A DNA stretch of 64,000 nt from Comamonas odontotermitis (lineage in GTDB: Bacteria > Pseudomonadota > Gammaproteobacteria > Burkholderiales > Burkholderiaceae_C): contig NZ_CP083451.1 in assembly GCF_020080045.1 (NCBI RefSeq), positions 372,001 through 436,000 of the forward strand. Reading direction: 5' to 3'. A model generated the notes under the pieces. The model saw nothing but the letters and a program-made list of their open reading frames with translations. It was not told where the DNA came from and searched no databases. Numbering within the stretch: position 1 is the first letter of the stretch; each line of letters starts with the position of its first letter. The translations under genes were made by a program, and so were the position numbers. Positions 54,709 to 62,743 of this stretch are shown piece by piece.

Positions 54709-56394
54709 TCACGGCCGGTGGCTGGCCAGAATCCATTCCGCAGCGCGTTCGGCAATCATGAGCGTGGGGGAGTTGGTGTTGCCGCTGGTGATGGTGGGCA
54801 TGGCGCCGGCGTCCACCACCCGCAGCCCGCGCACGCCGCGCACCCGCAGTTCGCTGTCGAGTACGGCCATGGGGTCGCTGTCTGCCCCCATCTTGGTGGT
54901 ACCCACCGGGTGGAAGATGGTGGTGGCAATGTCGCCTGCAAGGCGGGCAAGCTCTTCATCGCTTTGGTATTGCGCGCCAGGCTTCCACTCCACGGGCCGG
55001 TATTTGGCCAGTGCAGGCTGGGCCGCGATGGTGCGGGTGATGCGCAGGCTGTCGGCCGCCACCTTGCGGTCTTCTTCGGTTGAGAGGTAAAGCGGCGCAA
55101 TGGCGGGCGCAGACCTGAAATCGGCGTTCTTGATCTGCACCGTGCCCCGGCTGGTGGGGTTGAGATTGCACACGCTGGCGGTGAAGGCAGGAAAGGTGTG
55201 CAGCGGGTCGCCAAAGGCATCGAGCGACAGCGGCTGCACGTGGTACTGGATATTGGGATAGGTGTGGTCTGCGCTGCTGCGGGTAAAGGCGCCCAGTTGC
55301 GAAGGGGCCATGCTCATCGGGCCGCTGCGCTTGGCCAGGTACTCCAGCCCGATCTTGGCCTTGCCCCACAGGCTGCCTGCCATCATGTTGAGTGTGGGCG
55401 CGCCATCGATCTTGAACACGGCGCGGATCTGCAGATGGTCCTGCAGGTTGGCGCCCACACCCGGCAGATCGCGCTGCACGCCGATGCCATGTTGCTGGAG
55501 CAGCTCGCCCGGGCCGATGCCCGAGAGCTGCAGAATCTGCGGCGAGTTGACGGCGCCGGCGCTCAGGATGACTTCCTTGCTGGCGCGTGCGGTCACCATT
55601 TCGGCTCCGGTCCAGACTTCGGCGCCGGTGCAGGCCAGTTGCCCGTCTGCCTGGCGCTCCAGCAGCAGGCGGCTGACGTGGGCGTTGTTCCAGATCTCGA
55701 CATTGGGGCGGCCGTAGCAGGTAGGACGCAAAAAGGCCTTGGCCGTGTTCCAGCGCCAGCCGGCTTTCTGGTTGACTTCGAAGTAGCCGACGCCTTCGTT
55801 GGTGCCGCGGTTGAAGTCATCGGTGGCAGGGATGCCCGCCTGCTGCGCAGCCTGGGCAAAGGCGTCCAGAATGTCCCAGCGCAGGCGCTGCTTCTCGACG
55901 CGCCACTCGCCGCTGCTGCCAGTGCGGCGATTGCCGTGCAGTTGCGCAAAACTGGGGCTGGCATCGCCTTCGTGGTCCAGTCGCCAATGGTCTTCATGGC
56001 GCTTGAAGTAGCCCAGGGTTTCATTCCAGCGCCACCGGGCGTCGCCCGTCAGCTCGGCCCAATGGTCGTAATCGCGCGATTGGCCGCGCATGTAGATCAT
56101 GCCGTTGATGCTGGAGCAGCCGCCCAGGGTCTTGCCGCGCGGGTACAGCAGGCTGCGGCCGTTGAGGCCGGGCTCGGGCTCGGTCTTGTAGAGCCAGTCG
56201 GTGCGCGGGTTGCCAATGCAGTACAGATAGCCCACGGGAATATGAATCCAATGGTAATCGTCGCGCCTGCCCGCTTCGATCAACAGCACGCGGTTGCGCG
56301 GATTGGCCGAGAGGCGGTTGCACAGCAGCGCGCCTGCCGTACCTGCGCCGATCACGATATAGTCGAAGGAAGTGTTGTCTCCGGGTGTCGTCAT
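54709..56394 (-). CDS. GMC-family FAD oxidoreductase (choline dehydrogenase-like)
   Basis: The 561-residue flavoprotein has the FAD-binding start FDYIVIGAGTAGALLCNRLS, the GMC signature GKTLGGCSSINGMIYMRG, SAGAVNSPQILQLSGIGP, and the catalytic-region His in IFHPVGTTKMG with a second conserved Asn/His position in SGNTNSPTLMIAERAAEWI. It oxidises an alcohol; choline is not assured, since no betaine genes adjoin. Start ATG 56394 is just before the FAD motif. It is divergent from the MCE transport operon. Confidence 0.9.
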   Translation of the reverse strand: MTTPGDNTSFDYIVIGAGTAGALLCNRLSANPRNRVLLIEAGRRDDYHWIHIPVGYLYCIGNPRTDWLYKTEPEPGLNGRSLLYPRGKTLGGCSSINGMIYMRGQSRDYDHWAELTGDARWRWNETLGYFKRHEDHWRLDHEGDASPSFAQLHGNRRTGSSGEWRVEKQRLRWDILDAFAQAAQQAGIPATDDFNRGTNEGVGYFEVNQKAGWRWNTAKAFLRPTCYGRPNVEIWNNAHVSRLLLERQADGQLACTGAEVWTGAEMVTARASKEVILSAGAVNSPQILQLSGIGPGELLQQHGIGVQRDLPGVGANLQDHLQIRAVFKIDGAPTLNMMAGSLWGKAKIGLEYLAKRSGPMSMAPSQLGAFTRSSADHTYPNIQYHVQPLSLDAFGDPLHTFPAFTASVCNLNPTSRGTVQIKNADFRSAPAIAPLYLSTEEDRKVAADSLRITRTIAAQPALAKYRPVEWKPGAQYQSDEELARLAGDIATTIFHPVGTTKMGADSDPMAVLDSELRVRGVRGLRVVDAGAMPTITSGNTNSPTLMIAERAAEWILASHRP

Positions 56395-56637
56395 GCTTTT
56401 GGGGGTTTGGTGACTCGGGCCGCGAATGCTGCCCATATCTGGTAAAAACAGCCTGCAGTGTGCAAACAGTGTGCCGCGTTGCCAACAGGGAATCAACCGA
56501 TGGAGACGGCGCCACTGTGTTCAACGCCACTGTGCCGGGCAGATGTGCACTGCATGCGCCTGGGCGACACTCAGGCTATAGTGCGTAATCCATATTCGTA
56601 TTGCGCGCGCAACAAGAACCAGCTCGCTTTTCCATTC

Positions 56638-57762
56638 ATGGCGGATTCCTCTCCTCACATTACCGATGCCAACGACGGCGGTCAGCGCTGGGCACAGTTG
56701 CGCGGGCGCTGGGGTGCGGCAGAGCTGGGGGACCGGAGCATCTGGAAGTCCGTGCGCGAGCAATTGCGCAAGCACCCGCCCGGCGAGGGCCAGGCCTGGG
56801 ATTTGACCGCAGCAGACTGGCTGGACCATGTGGGAGCCCAACTGCTGTGGGATCACTGGCGCCAGCAGAGGCCGCAGCAATTGCGCATGACGGACATGCA
56901 GCGCCAGATGATGGAGCGCGTGGCCTCGCTCACGATTGCCTGCCCGCCCGAAAAGCAGGTCAACTGGTGGGGCTGGCTGATTCAGCTGGGCCTGGTGCTG
57001 CTGGGCTTTCTGGCCCATGCGCGGGCCATGGTCGAGATGGTGGGCCAGTTGCTGATCGATGTGCTGCGCCTGCTGCGCAACCCGGCGCGCGGGCCGTGGC
57101 GCGATTTTTCCGGCAATCTGTACTCGGTAGGAACCACGGCCTTGCCGATCACGGCGCTGGTGGGGTTTCTGATCGGCGTGGTGCTGGCCTACCTGATGTC
57201 GTTGCAACTGCGTCAGTTCGGCGCCGATGCCTTCATCGTCAATATTCTGGGTATCTCGCTGGTGCGCGAGCTGGGGCCGCTCCTGGGGGCCATTCTGGTG
57301 GCGGGCCGCTCGGGCTCGGCCATTACGGCGCAGATCGGCGTGATGCGGGTGAACGAAGAGCTGGACGCCATGCAGGTGATGGGTATTTCGCACGGCTTTC
57401 GCCTGGTGATGCCGCGTGCATTGGCACTGGCTGCGGCCATGCCGCTGGTGGCGATCTGGACCACTATGTGCGCCCTGGTCGGCGGCATGCTGGCAGCCGA
57501 TGCGGCCATGGGCGTGTCGCCCGCCTATTTCGTGCAGGCCATGCCCGGTGCCGTGGATATTGCCAATCTGTTTCTGGCGCTGGCCAAATCGGTCACGTTC
57601 GGCGTGGCCATTGCCCTGATTGCGTGCCATTTCGGGCTGCAGGTGGAGCCCAATACGCAGAGCCTTGGTAGAGGCACCACTTCTTCGGTCGTGATCTCGA
57701 TCACGGCGGTCATCGTGCTGGATGCGATCTTTGCGATTGCATTCCGCAACGTGGGGTTCTAG
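56638..57762 (+). CDS. MlaE-type lipid ABC transporter permease
   Basis: The 374-residue protein has an N-terminal soluble part of about 120 residues, possibly STAS-like, and then the MlaE permease domain with five to six helices (ITALVGFLIGVVLAYLMSLQLRQFG, LVRELGPLLGAILVAGRSGSAITAQIG). It would move lipids between membranes together with the ATPase and MCE protein encoded next. The TAG is followed two bases later by the ATPase start. Confidence 0.9.
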   Translation: MADSSPHITDANDGGQRWAQLRGRWGAAELGDRSIWKSVREQLRKHPPGEGQAWDLTAADWLDHVGAQLLWDHWRQQRPQQLRMTDMQRQMMERVASLTIACPPEKQVNWWGWLIQLGLVLLGFLAHARAMVEMVGQLLIDVLRLLRNPARGPWRDFSGNLYSVGTTALPITALVGFLIGVVLAYLMSLQLRQFGADAFIVNILGISLVRELGPLLGAILVAGRSGSAITAQIGVMRVNEELDAMQVMGISHGFRLVMPRALALAAAMPLVAIWTTMCALVGGMLAADAAMGVSPAYFVQAMPGAVDIANLFLALAKSVTFGVAIALIACHFGLQVEPNTQSLGRGTTSSVVISITAVIVLDAIFAIAFRNVGF

Positions 57763-57764
57763 CC

Positions 57765-58613
57765 ATGGCAATGACAGCCCCAACAGCAACAAACGCTCAA
57801 GCCGCTGACCAGCCTGTGGTGCAGATCCGCAAGCTGTGGACGGTGTTCGGCCGCGGGGACCATGCATTCGCCATCCACCAGGATCTGGACCTGGATGTGC
57901 GTCGCGGTGAAATCCTGACCCTGGTGGGAGGCTCGGGAACGGGCAAGTCCGTGCTGTTGCGGCAGATCCTCGGCCTGCTGCATCCGGCCAAGGGCGAGGT
58001 GCTGATCGAGGGCAAGCCCGTGGACGAGCTCAGCCGCCACGGCGCAGCCTCGCGCATCGGTATGCTGTTTCAGCAAGGCGCGTTGTTCTCGGCCTTCAAT
58101 GTGCTGGAGAACATCGCCTTTCCATTGAACGAGCAGGGCACGATGCCCAAGTCCGTGGTGCGCGATGCGGCCATGGTCAAGCTGCAGATGGTGGGCCTCA
58201 AGCCCGAACATGCCACCCGCATGCCTTCTGATCTGTCGGGCGGCATGATCAAGCGCGTGGCACTGGCACGCTCGCTCATCATGGACCCGCCATTGCTGTT
58301 GCTCGACGAGCCCACGGCGGGGCTGGACCCGAACAGCTCCGACGAGTTCTGCGATCTGCTCAAGGACCTGCACGAGGCGCTGGGCCTGACGGTGGTGATG
58401 GTCACGCACGATCTGGACACGCTGTTTGCCCTGTCCACCCGTGTGGCGGTGCTGGCCGAGAAAAAAGTGATCGTGACGGGAGCGCCGCAAGAGGTGGTGC
58501 ATTTCCCGCATCCGTTTATCGAACATTTCTTCCTGGGTGAGCGGGGGCGGCGCGCGTTGGCGCCGGTCAGCGCAGCAGCCCCCGGAGGAGCGCTCGCTGG
58601 AGCAAAGGAGTAG
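57765..58613 (+). CDS. MlaF-type lipid ABC transporter ATPase
   Basis: A 282-residue ABC ATPase with Walker A GGSGTGKSVLL, Q-loop MLFQQGALFSAFNVLEN, signature LSGGMIKRVALARSL and Walker B LLLLDEPTAGLDPNSS. The sequence is of the MlaF/TtgA2 type that powers MCE lipid transporters. The start at 57765 is two bases after the permease stop; an in-frame ATG at 57771 is possible. Confidence 0.93.
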   Translation: MAMTAPTATNAQAADQPVVQIRKLWTVFGRGDHAFAIHQDLDLDVRRGEILTLVGGSGTGKSVLLRQILGLLHPAKGEVLIEGKPVDELSRHGAASRIGMLFQQGALFSAFNVLENIAFPLNEQGTMPKSVVRDAAMVKLQMVGLKPEHATRMPSDLSGGMIKRVALARSLIMDPPLLLLDEPTAGLDPNSSDEFCDLLKDLHEALGLTVVMVTHDLDTLFALSTRVAVLAEKKVIVTGAPQEVVHFPHPFIEHFFLGERGRRALAPVSAAAPGGALAGAKE

Positions 58614-58615
58614 CT

Positions 58616-59581
58616 ATGGAAAACAAATCGCATGCATTGGCGGCGGGCTTGTTTGTGGTGGTGCTCACAGCCCTGGTCATCGGCATCAGCCTGTGGCTGG
58701 GCCGGGACAACACCACCTATACCAAGTACGAGCTGGCAACGGCCGAGAGCGTGAGCGGCCTGCAGCTGCAGGCGCCGGTGCGCTACAAGGGGGTGCCGGT
58801 TGGCAAGGTGCGCTCGATTGAATTCGATCCCGAGAAGAACGGCAATGTGCTGATCGTGATTGCCGTCAACGCCGAAGCTCCGGTCACGCAGACCACCTAT
58901 GCCATGCTCGGTTTCCAGGGCGTCACGGGCCTCGCGCACATCCAGCTCGATGATGACAACATGAACACCACGCCGCTGCCCGCCGGGCCAGATGGCCTGC
59001 CGCGCCTGCCGATGCGTCCATCGCCCTTTGGCCAGATTGCCGAGCAGGGCCCGATCATCATGCAGCAGGTGGAAGACGCTACCCGCAAGGTGAACGACCT
59101 GCTCAGCATCGACAACCAGCGGGCGCTGATGGCGTCGGTGCAAAGCATGGGCCAGGCCGCGCAGAGCCTGGATGCATTGAGCAAGCGCCTGCAGGTGACA
59201 GTGGATACCAAGCTCGACCCGGCGCTGGCCTCGCTGCCAGCCGTTGCGCAGGATGCGCGCAAGACGCTGGCCGGCATCGACAAGACCTCGCGCGATGTGA
59301 GCAAAGCTGTGTCGGGTCTGTCGTCGAAAGACGGCGTGGTGGGCCAGATGGCGACGGCGGTCGACCAGGTCACCAATGCGGCAGACAACTTCAACCGTGG
59401 CACCCTGCCCAATCTGGGCCGTACCATGAGCGATGTGGGCTCGGCTGCGCGCCGCATGGGCGATACCGCCGATGCGTTCAAGAACAATCCGCAATCATTG
59501 ATCTATGGCACGTCCAACGCCTTGCCAGGCCCGGGCGAACAGGGCTTTGTCGCGCCCGCTGCCGCAGGTGCATCGCGATAG
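58616..59581 (+). CDS. MCE-domain protein (MlaD-like)
   Basis: The 321-residue protein has a membrane helix at about 8–28, an MCE domain at about 38–125 (YELATAESVSGLQLQAPVRY, KGVPVGKVRSIEFDP) and a long helical tail (about 150–300), longer than E. coli MlaD and closer to PqiB/Mce-type periplasmic tunnels. An AAAGGAG site overlaps the preceding stop. It links the inner-membrane ABC unit to the periplasm. Confidence 0.92.
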   Translation: MENKSHALAAGLFVVVLTALVIGISLWLGRDNTTYTKYELATAESVSGLQLQAPVRYKGVPVGKVRSIEFDPEKNGNVLIVIAVNAEAPVTQTTYAMLGFQGVTGLAHIQLDDDNMNTTPLPAGPDGLPRLPMRPSPFGQIAEQGPIIMQQVEDATRKVNDLLSIDNQRALMASVQSMGQAAQSLDALSKRLQVTVDTKLDPALASLPAVAQDARKTLAGIDKTSRDVSKAVSGLSSKDGVVGQMATAVDQVTNAADNFNRGTLPNLGRTMSDVGSAARRMGDTADAFKNNPQSLIYGTSNALPGPGEQGFVAPAAAGASR

Positions 59582-59597
59582 AAAGGCTGAGTCCACC

Positions 59598-60275
59598 ATG
59601 TCCACACTGAATCCGCATGCATTGATGGGCCACGCACGGCGCGCGCTGATGGCAGTTGGCGTACTGGCGCTGCTCGCAGGCTGCTCGGCGTTGCCCCAGA
59701 AACCGGCCCCCGTAGCGCGCTATGATTTTGGACTGCAGGCTCCGCAGACGGCGGGCGCTGCGGTGTCAAAGGCCTCTGTCCAGGCGCCGCTGGTACTGGC
59801 CAAGGTTCGGGCTTCGGGCATGCCGGAGGCAAGCGCCTCCATTCTGTACCGCCTTGCCTATGCCAATGACCGTGAACTGAGGCCCTACACCCAGGCCCGC
59901 TGGACGGCGCCTGCCGAGCAATTGATCCAGCAACGGGTGCGAGATACCCTGGCACAGCAGCGCGCCGTGCTGCTCGACGATGACGGCGCAACCCAGGCCC
60001 TGCAACTGCCAGCGCTCCCAGCCATGCTGCGGCTGGAGGTCGAGGAGTTCAGCCAGGTGTTTGACTCCAGCACCAGCAGCCGGGGTGTGCTGCGTATGCG
60101 TGCCACCTTGACCGAAGTCACGCCACGCGGCGAAAAATGGCTGGGCCAGCAGGTGTTCAGCCTGAGCCAGCCAGCAGCTTCCGCCGACGCTGCTGGCGGT
60201 ACAGCAGCGCTCGCCACGGCCGTCACCGAGGCGGCCCAGCAGCTGGACGCATGGCTGCGCCAACAGGGTCGCTGA
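59598..60275 (+). CDS. ABC-type transport auxiliary lipoprotein of the MCE system
   Basis: The 225-residue protein has a lipoprotein signal (VGVLALLAGCSALPQKP, lipobox LAGC) and a domain with the ABC_trans_aux/PqiC pattern (ARYDFGL…, LAKVRASGMPEASASILYRLAYAND). Such lipoproteins complete PqiABC-like and MCE transport systems at the outer membrane. It starts 16 bases after the MCE gene. Confidence 0.85.
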   Translation: MSTLNPHALMGHARRALMAVGVLALLAGCSALPQKPAPVARYDFGLQAPQTAGAAVSKASVQAPLVLAKVRASGMPEASASILYRLAYANDRELRPYTQARWTAPAEQLIQQRVRDTLAQQRAVLLDDDGATQALQLPALPAMLRLEVEEFSQVFDSSTSSRGVLRMRATLTEVTPRGEKWLGQQVFSLSQPAASADAAGGTAALATAVTEAAQQLDAWLRQQGR

Positions 60276-60284
60276 GTGCCTTGC

Positions 60285-60926
60285 ATGCCCATCCCTGTGC
60301 ACGACGCCGCGCGTAACCTGTTGCTGGCAGTTGCCTTGGGTGCTGCATGTAGTATGGGGCTGGTGCATGCTGCCGAGCAGCGTATGTCACGTGAAGCCTA
60401 TGCTGCGGCCAAGGACGCGATCAACGAACGTCACAGCAAGGCATTGGCCCATTGCAAGACGGTGGATGGTGGCGCGCAGAGCCGCTGTCGCATGCAGGCC
60501 GATGGTCGGCGCAAGATCGATCTGGCCACATTGGAGTTGCGCTGGCACCCCAGCGCCAACAACAGTTTCAAGGCCAGCATGGCGGAGGTCGATCTGGCCT
60601 ATGCCCTGGCCATGGACCAGTGCAAGAAACAGCACACCGGCAGCGACAAGGAATCCAAGGCAGCGCTCAAATCCTGCAGTGACAAGGCCAAGGGCAAGCG
60701 CGTGGCGGGCGAGCAGGCAGCACACCAGCAGGCAGCATTGCAGGCTTCGGTAGGCGCGCCGCCCAAGAGCGAGGCAGAACGCCAGCGCGAGGCCGATCTG
60801 GACACCGCCATCCGCAAGTGCGACAGCCTGTTGGGCGATGCCAATTTGCAATGCATGAACGCGCTGTCACCCCAGGCACGCCAGCGCGCTGCCGACCGCA
60901 GCAGCGGAGCCGCGCGCCAGGATTGA
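60285..60926 (+). CDS. Secreted protein of unknown function
   Basis: The 213-residue protein has a signal peptide (NLLLAVALGAACSMGLVHA) followed by a charged, Ala-rich, probably helical body with four to six cysteines (HCKTVDGGAQSRCRMQADG, CSDKAKGKR, KCDSLLGDANLQCMN). It may start at ATG 60285 or GTG 60276. It follows the MCE operon closely and may share its transcript. No family recognised. Confidence 0.7.
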   Translation: MPIPVHDAARNLLLAVALGAACSMGLVHAAEQRMSREAYAAAKDAINERHSKALAHCKTVDGGAQSRCRMQADGRRKIDLATLELRWHPSANNSFKASMAEVDLAYALAMDQCKKQHTGSDKESKAALKSCSDKAKGKRVAGEQAAHQQAALQASVGAPPKSEAERQREADLDTAIRKCDSLLGDANLQCMNALSPQARQRAADRSSGAARQD

Positions 60927-60971
60927 CGCAGGGCCTGCTCTTTGAACATGAACAGGCCCCGAAAACACGAC

Positions 60972-61205
60972 TCAAAACCTGCGCTCGCGCAGCAGCAGGG
61001 AGCAGCGCAGCCGTAGCCACTGCAGGCGCCGTGCATTGGCGGGCAGGGGCAGGCCTTCGCCGCGTTCGAGCCAGCTGTGGCGCAGTTCGCGCAATTGCTG
61101 GCGTGTCAGCTGCTGCATGGCCTGGCGCCACTGCTGGCGCTGGCGGGTGATGGCGTCAGGTTTCACGGGTGTCTCGTGTTCGTGGTGGGCGGTGGCGCGG
61201 TTCAT
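60972..61205 (-). CDS. Small basic protein coupled to creD (77 residues)
   Basis: The 77-residue protein is Arg/Gln-rich and predicted to be helical (TRQRQQWRQAMQQLTRQQLRE), with no membrane segment. AAGGAG six bases before ATG 61205 and the ATGA overlap with the creD stop show translational coupling. It resembles no family I know. Being behind creD it should be under CreB control. Confidence 0.7.
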   Translation of the reverse strand: MNRATAHHEHETPVKPDAITRQRQQWRQAMQQLTRQQLRELRHSWLERGEGLPLPANARRLQWLRLRCSLLLRERRF

Positions 61206-62620
61206 GCAGGCTCCTTGGGCAGAGGCCATGGCTGAGCGGGGGCCATGGGGGCGGGCGGGACAGGTGCAGTGCCGTCGCCCTTGCCAAAGGCATACCAGTC
61301 AACCTTGCGGGTTGCGACCATCACGATGGCGAGCACGGCAAACAGGGCCAGCGAGCCGACGACCAGCGCGGTCTGCTCCAGCTGCAGCAGCACGAACAGC
61401 AGGCCGTACATCACGGCAATCAGCGCTGCAAACGGCAGGCCGCGCCGTACGCTGCCCAGTATGTGGCTGGCGTAGTAGCCCAGCAGCAGCACACAGGCCG
61501 CAGCACCAATGGCGTAGGCTTTCTCAAAGCCCAGGTGTTCCGACAGGCTGATCAGCAGCAGAAAGAAGCTGCACAGCGCCGAGCCCACCAGCAGGTACTG
61601 CACCGGGTGCACGCGCAGCTTTTTCAGCACCTCGAACATGCCCACGGCCACAAAGGTCAGCACAACGAAGAGCAGGCCATATTTGGTGGCGCGGTCGCTC
61701 AAGGTGTAAGGGTTCACGGGGTCGATGAAATGCGTGCCGAACTGTTCCAGGCACTGGCTGCTTTCCTGCTCGAATCCGGCGTCCGGGTCGGCGGGCGAGC
61801 ACAGGGGTTTGCCGGAGAGAAAGCCCTGGCGGGCGGATGAGGCAAGGGCCGAGATGTTCCAGGTGGCGTCAAAACTCGCATCCGTGATGTCGCGGCGCGA
61901 CGGCAGGAAGTTGCCGCCAAACGAGGGGTGCGGCCAGTTGGCCTGCATGCTGACCTGGTTGGTGCCGCCCAGTGGCACAAAGCCCACGCGCTCGGTGCCC
62001 ACCAGCTCCAGCGCCAGTTTCACCTCCATGGGGGCGTTGGCGTCTGCCGCTGCGGCAAGGGGCTTCGATTGCAGGCCGCGTGTGTATGTAGGATGGCCGG
62101 TGCCGGGTTCCAGCGCGACTTCCTGGTTGTTGATGCGCAGGCTGGCGGTGCGGATGCCGCGCGGGTCGCTCACCGGCAGCATCAGGCGCGGTGCGTCGCA
62201 GTGGCGCACATTGCTGGCCTCGGGCTTGCCCTGCAGCTGGTTGCCAGGGGCAAAACGGGCGGTGAGCTGGTCGGCCAGCACAAAGGTGTTGACCTGGTAG
62301 AGCCCGCGTGTGCGTGGCTGCATCTGCGCGCTGGCGCTGTGCTGGAGGCTGTCGGGCAGCGCGTAGCGCTGAAAGCTCACGAGCCGGGTTTCTGCGCGGC
62401 CTTCGCTGTCCTTGGCGATGGATTCGCGCGTGCATTGCTGCACCAGCACCGGCCCAAAGACGGTCTGCGATCCGGCCGTGCTGTTGACCACGCTCTGCAC
62501 GGCGCGGTCTCGGTTGTAGATGCGGTCGCGCACCACGTCGCTGATCAGCATCAGCCCCACCATCAGCACGGCCACGGTGATGGCCAGGGTGATGGCCTTT
62601 TGTACCAGTCTGTTCTTCAT
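61202..62620 (-). CDS. creD: Inner membrane protein CreD
   Basis: The 472-residue protein has an N-terminal helix (AITLAITVAVLMVGLMLI), a large periplasmic domain and about five C-terminal helices (LVGSALCSFFLLLISLSEHLGF), matching CreD/Cet. CreD is the main target of the CreBC two-component system and influences envelope stress and beta-lactam responses. The start at ATG 62620 follows GAGG. A perfect cre tag lies 68 bases upstream. Confidence 0.9.
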   Translation of the reverse strand: MKNRLVQKAITLAITVAVLMVGLMLISDVVRDRIYNRDRAVQSVVNSTAGSQTVFGPVLVQQCTRESIAKDSEGRAETRLVSFQRYALPDSLQHSASAQMQPRTRGLYQVNTFVLADQLTARFAPGNQLQGKPEASNVRHCDAPRLMLPVSDPRGIRTASLRINNQEVALEPGTGHPTYTRGLQSKPLAAAADANAPMEVKLALELVGTERVGFVPLGGTNQVSMQANWPHPSFGGNFLPSRRDITDASFDATWNISALASSARQGFLSGKPLCSPADPDAGFEQESSQCLEQFGTHFIDPVNPYTLSDRATKYGLLFVVLTFVAVGMFEVLKKLRVHPVQYLLVGSALCSFFLLLISLSEHLGFEKAYAIGAAACVLLLGYYASHILGSVRRGLPFAALIAVMYGLLFVLLQLEQTALVVGSLALFAVLAIVMVATRKVDWYAFGKGDGTAPVPPAPMAPAQPWPLPKEPA

Positions 62621-62687
62621 GCACACCTCGTTGTTGGATTCAGGTGTGTGCAGTGTTCAAGCGGCCGGTGTGGCTGGCATGAAGTGT

Positions 62688-62703
62688 GTGAAGGCAGTGT
62701 GAA
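62688..62703 (-). promoter_or_regulatory. cre tag (CreB-binding site) upstream of creD
   Basis: On the minus strand this reads TTCACACTGCCTTCAC, an exact match to the published cre-tag pattern TTCAC-N6-TTCAC bound by phosphorylated CreB. A further partial unit (TTCAT at 62683–62679) follows. The site lies in the 123-base spacer between creC and creD, so creD has its own regulated promoter. Confidence 0.85.
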
Positions 62704-62743
62704 GTGTGTACATCTGCGGGCAGGGGCAGAGCCTGCCAAGCGC

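Noticed and set aside
56601..56612. TTGCGCGCGCAA palindrome before the MlaE gene as an operator.
   Set aside because: It is a simple alternating GC run that arises readily in this composition; nothing else supports a regulator site.
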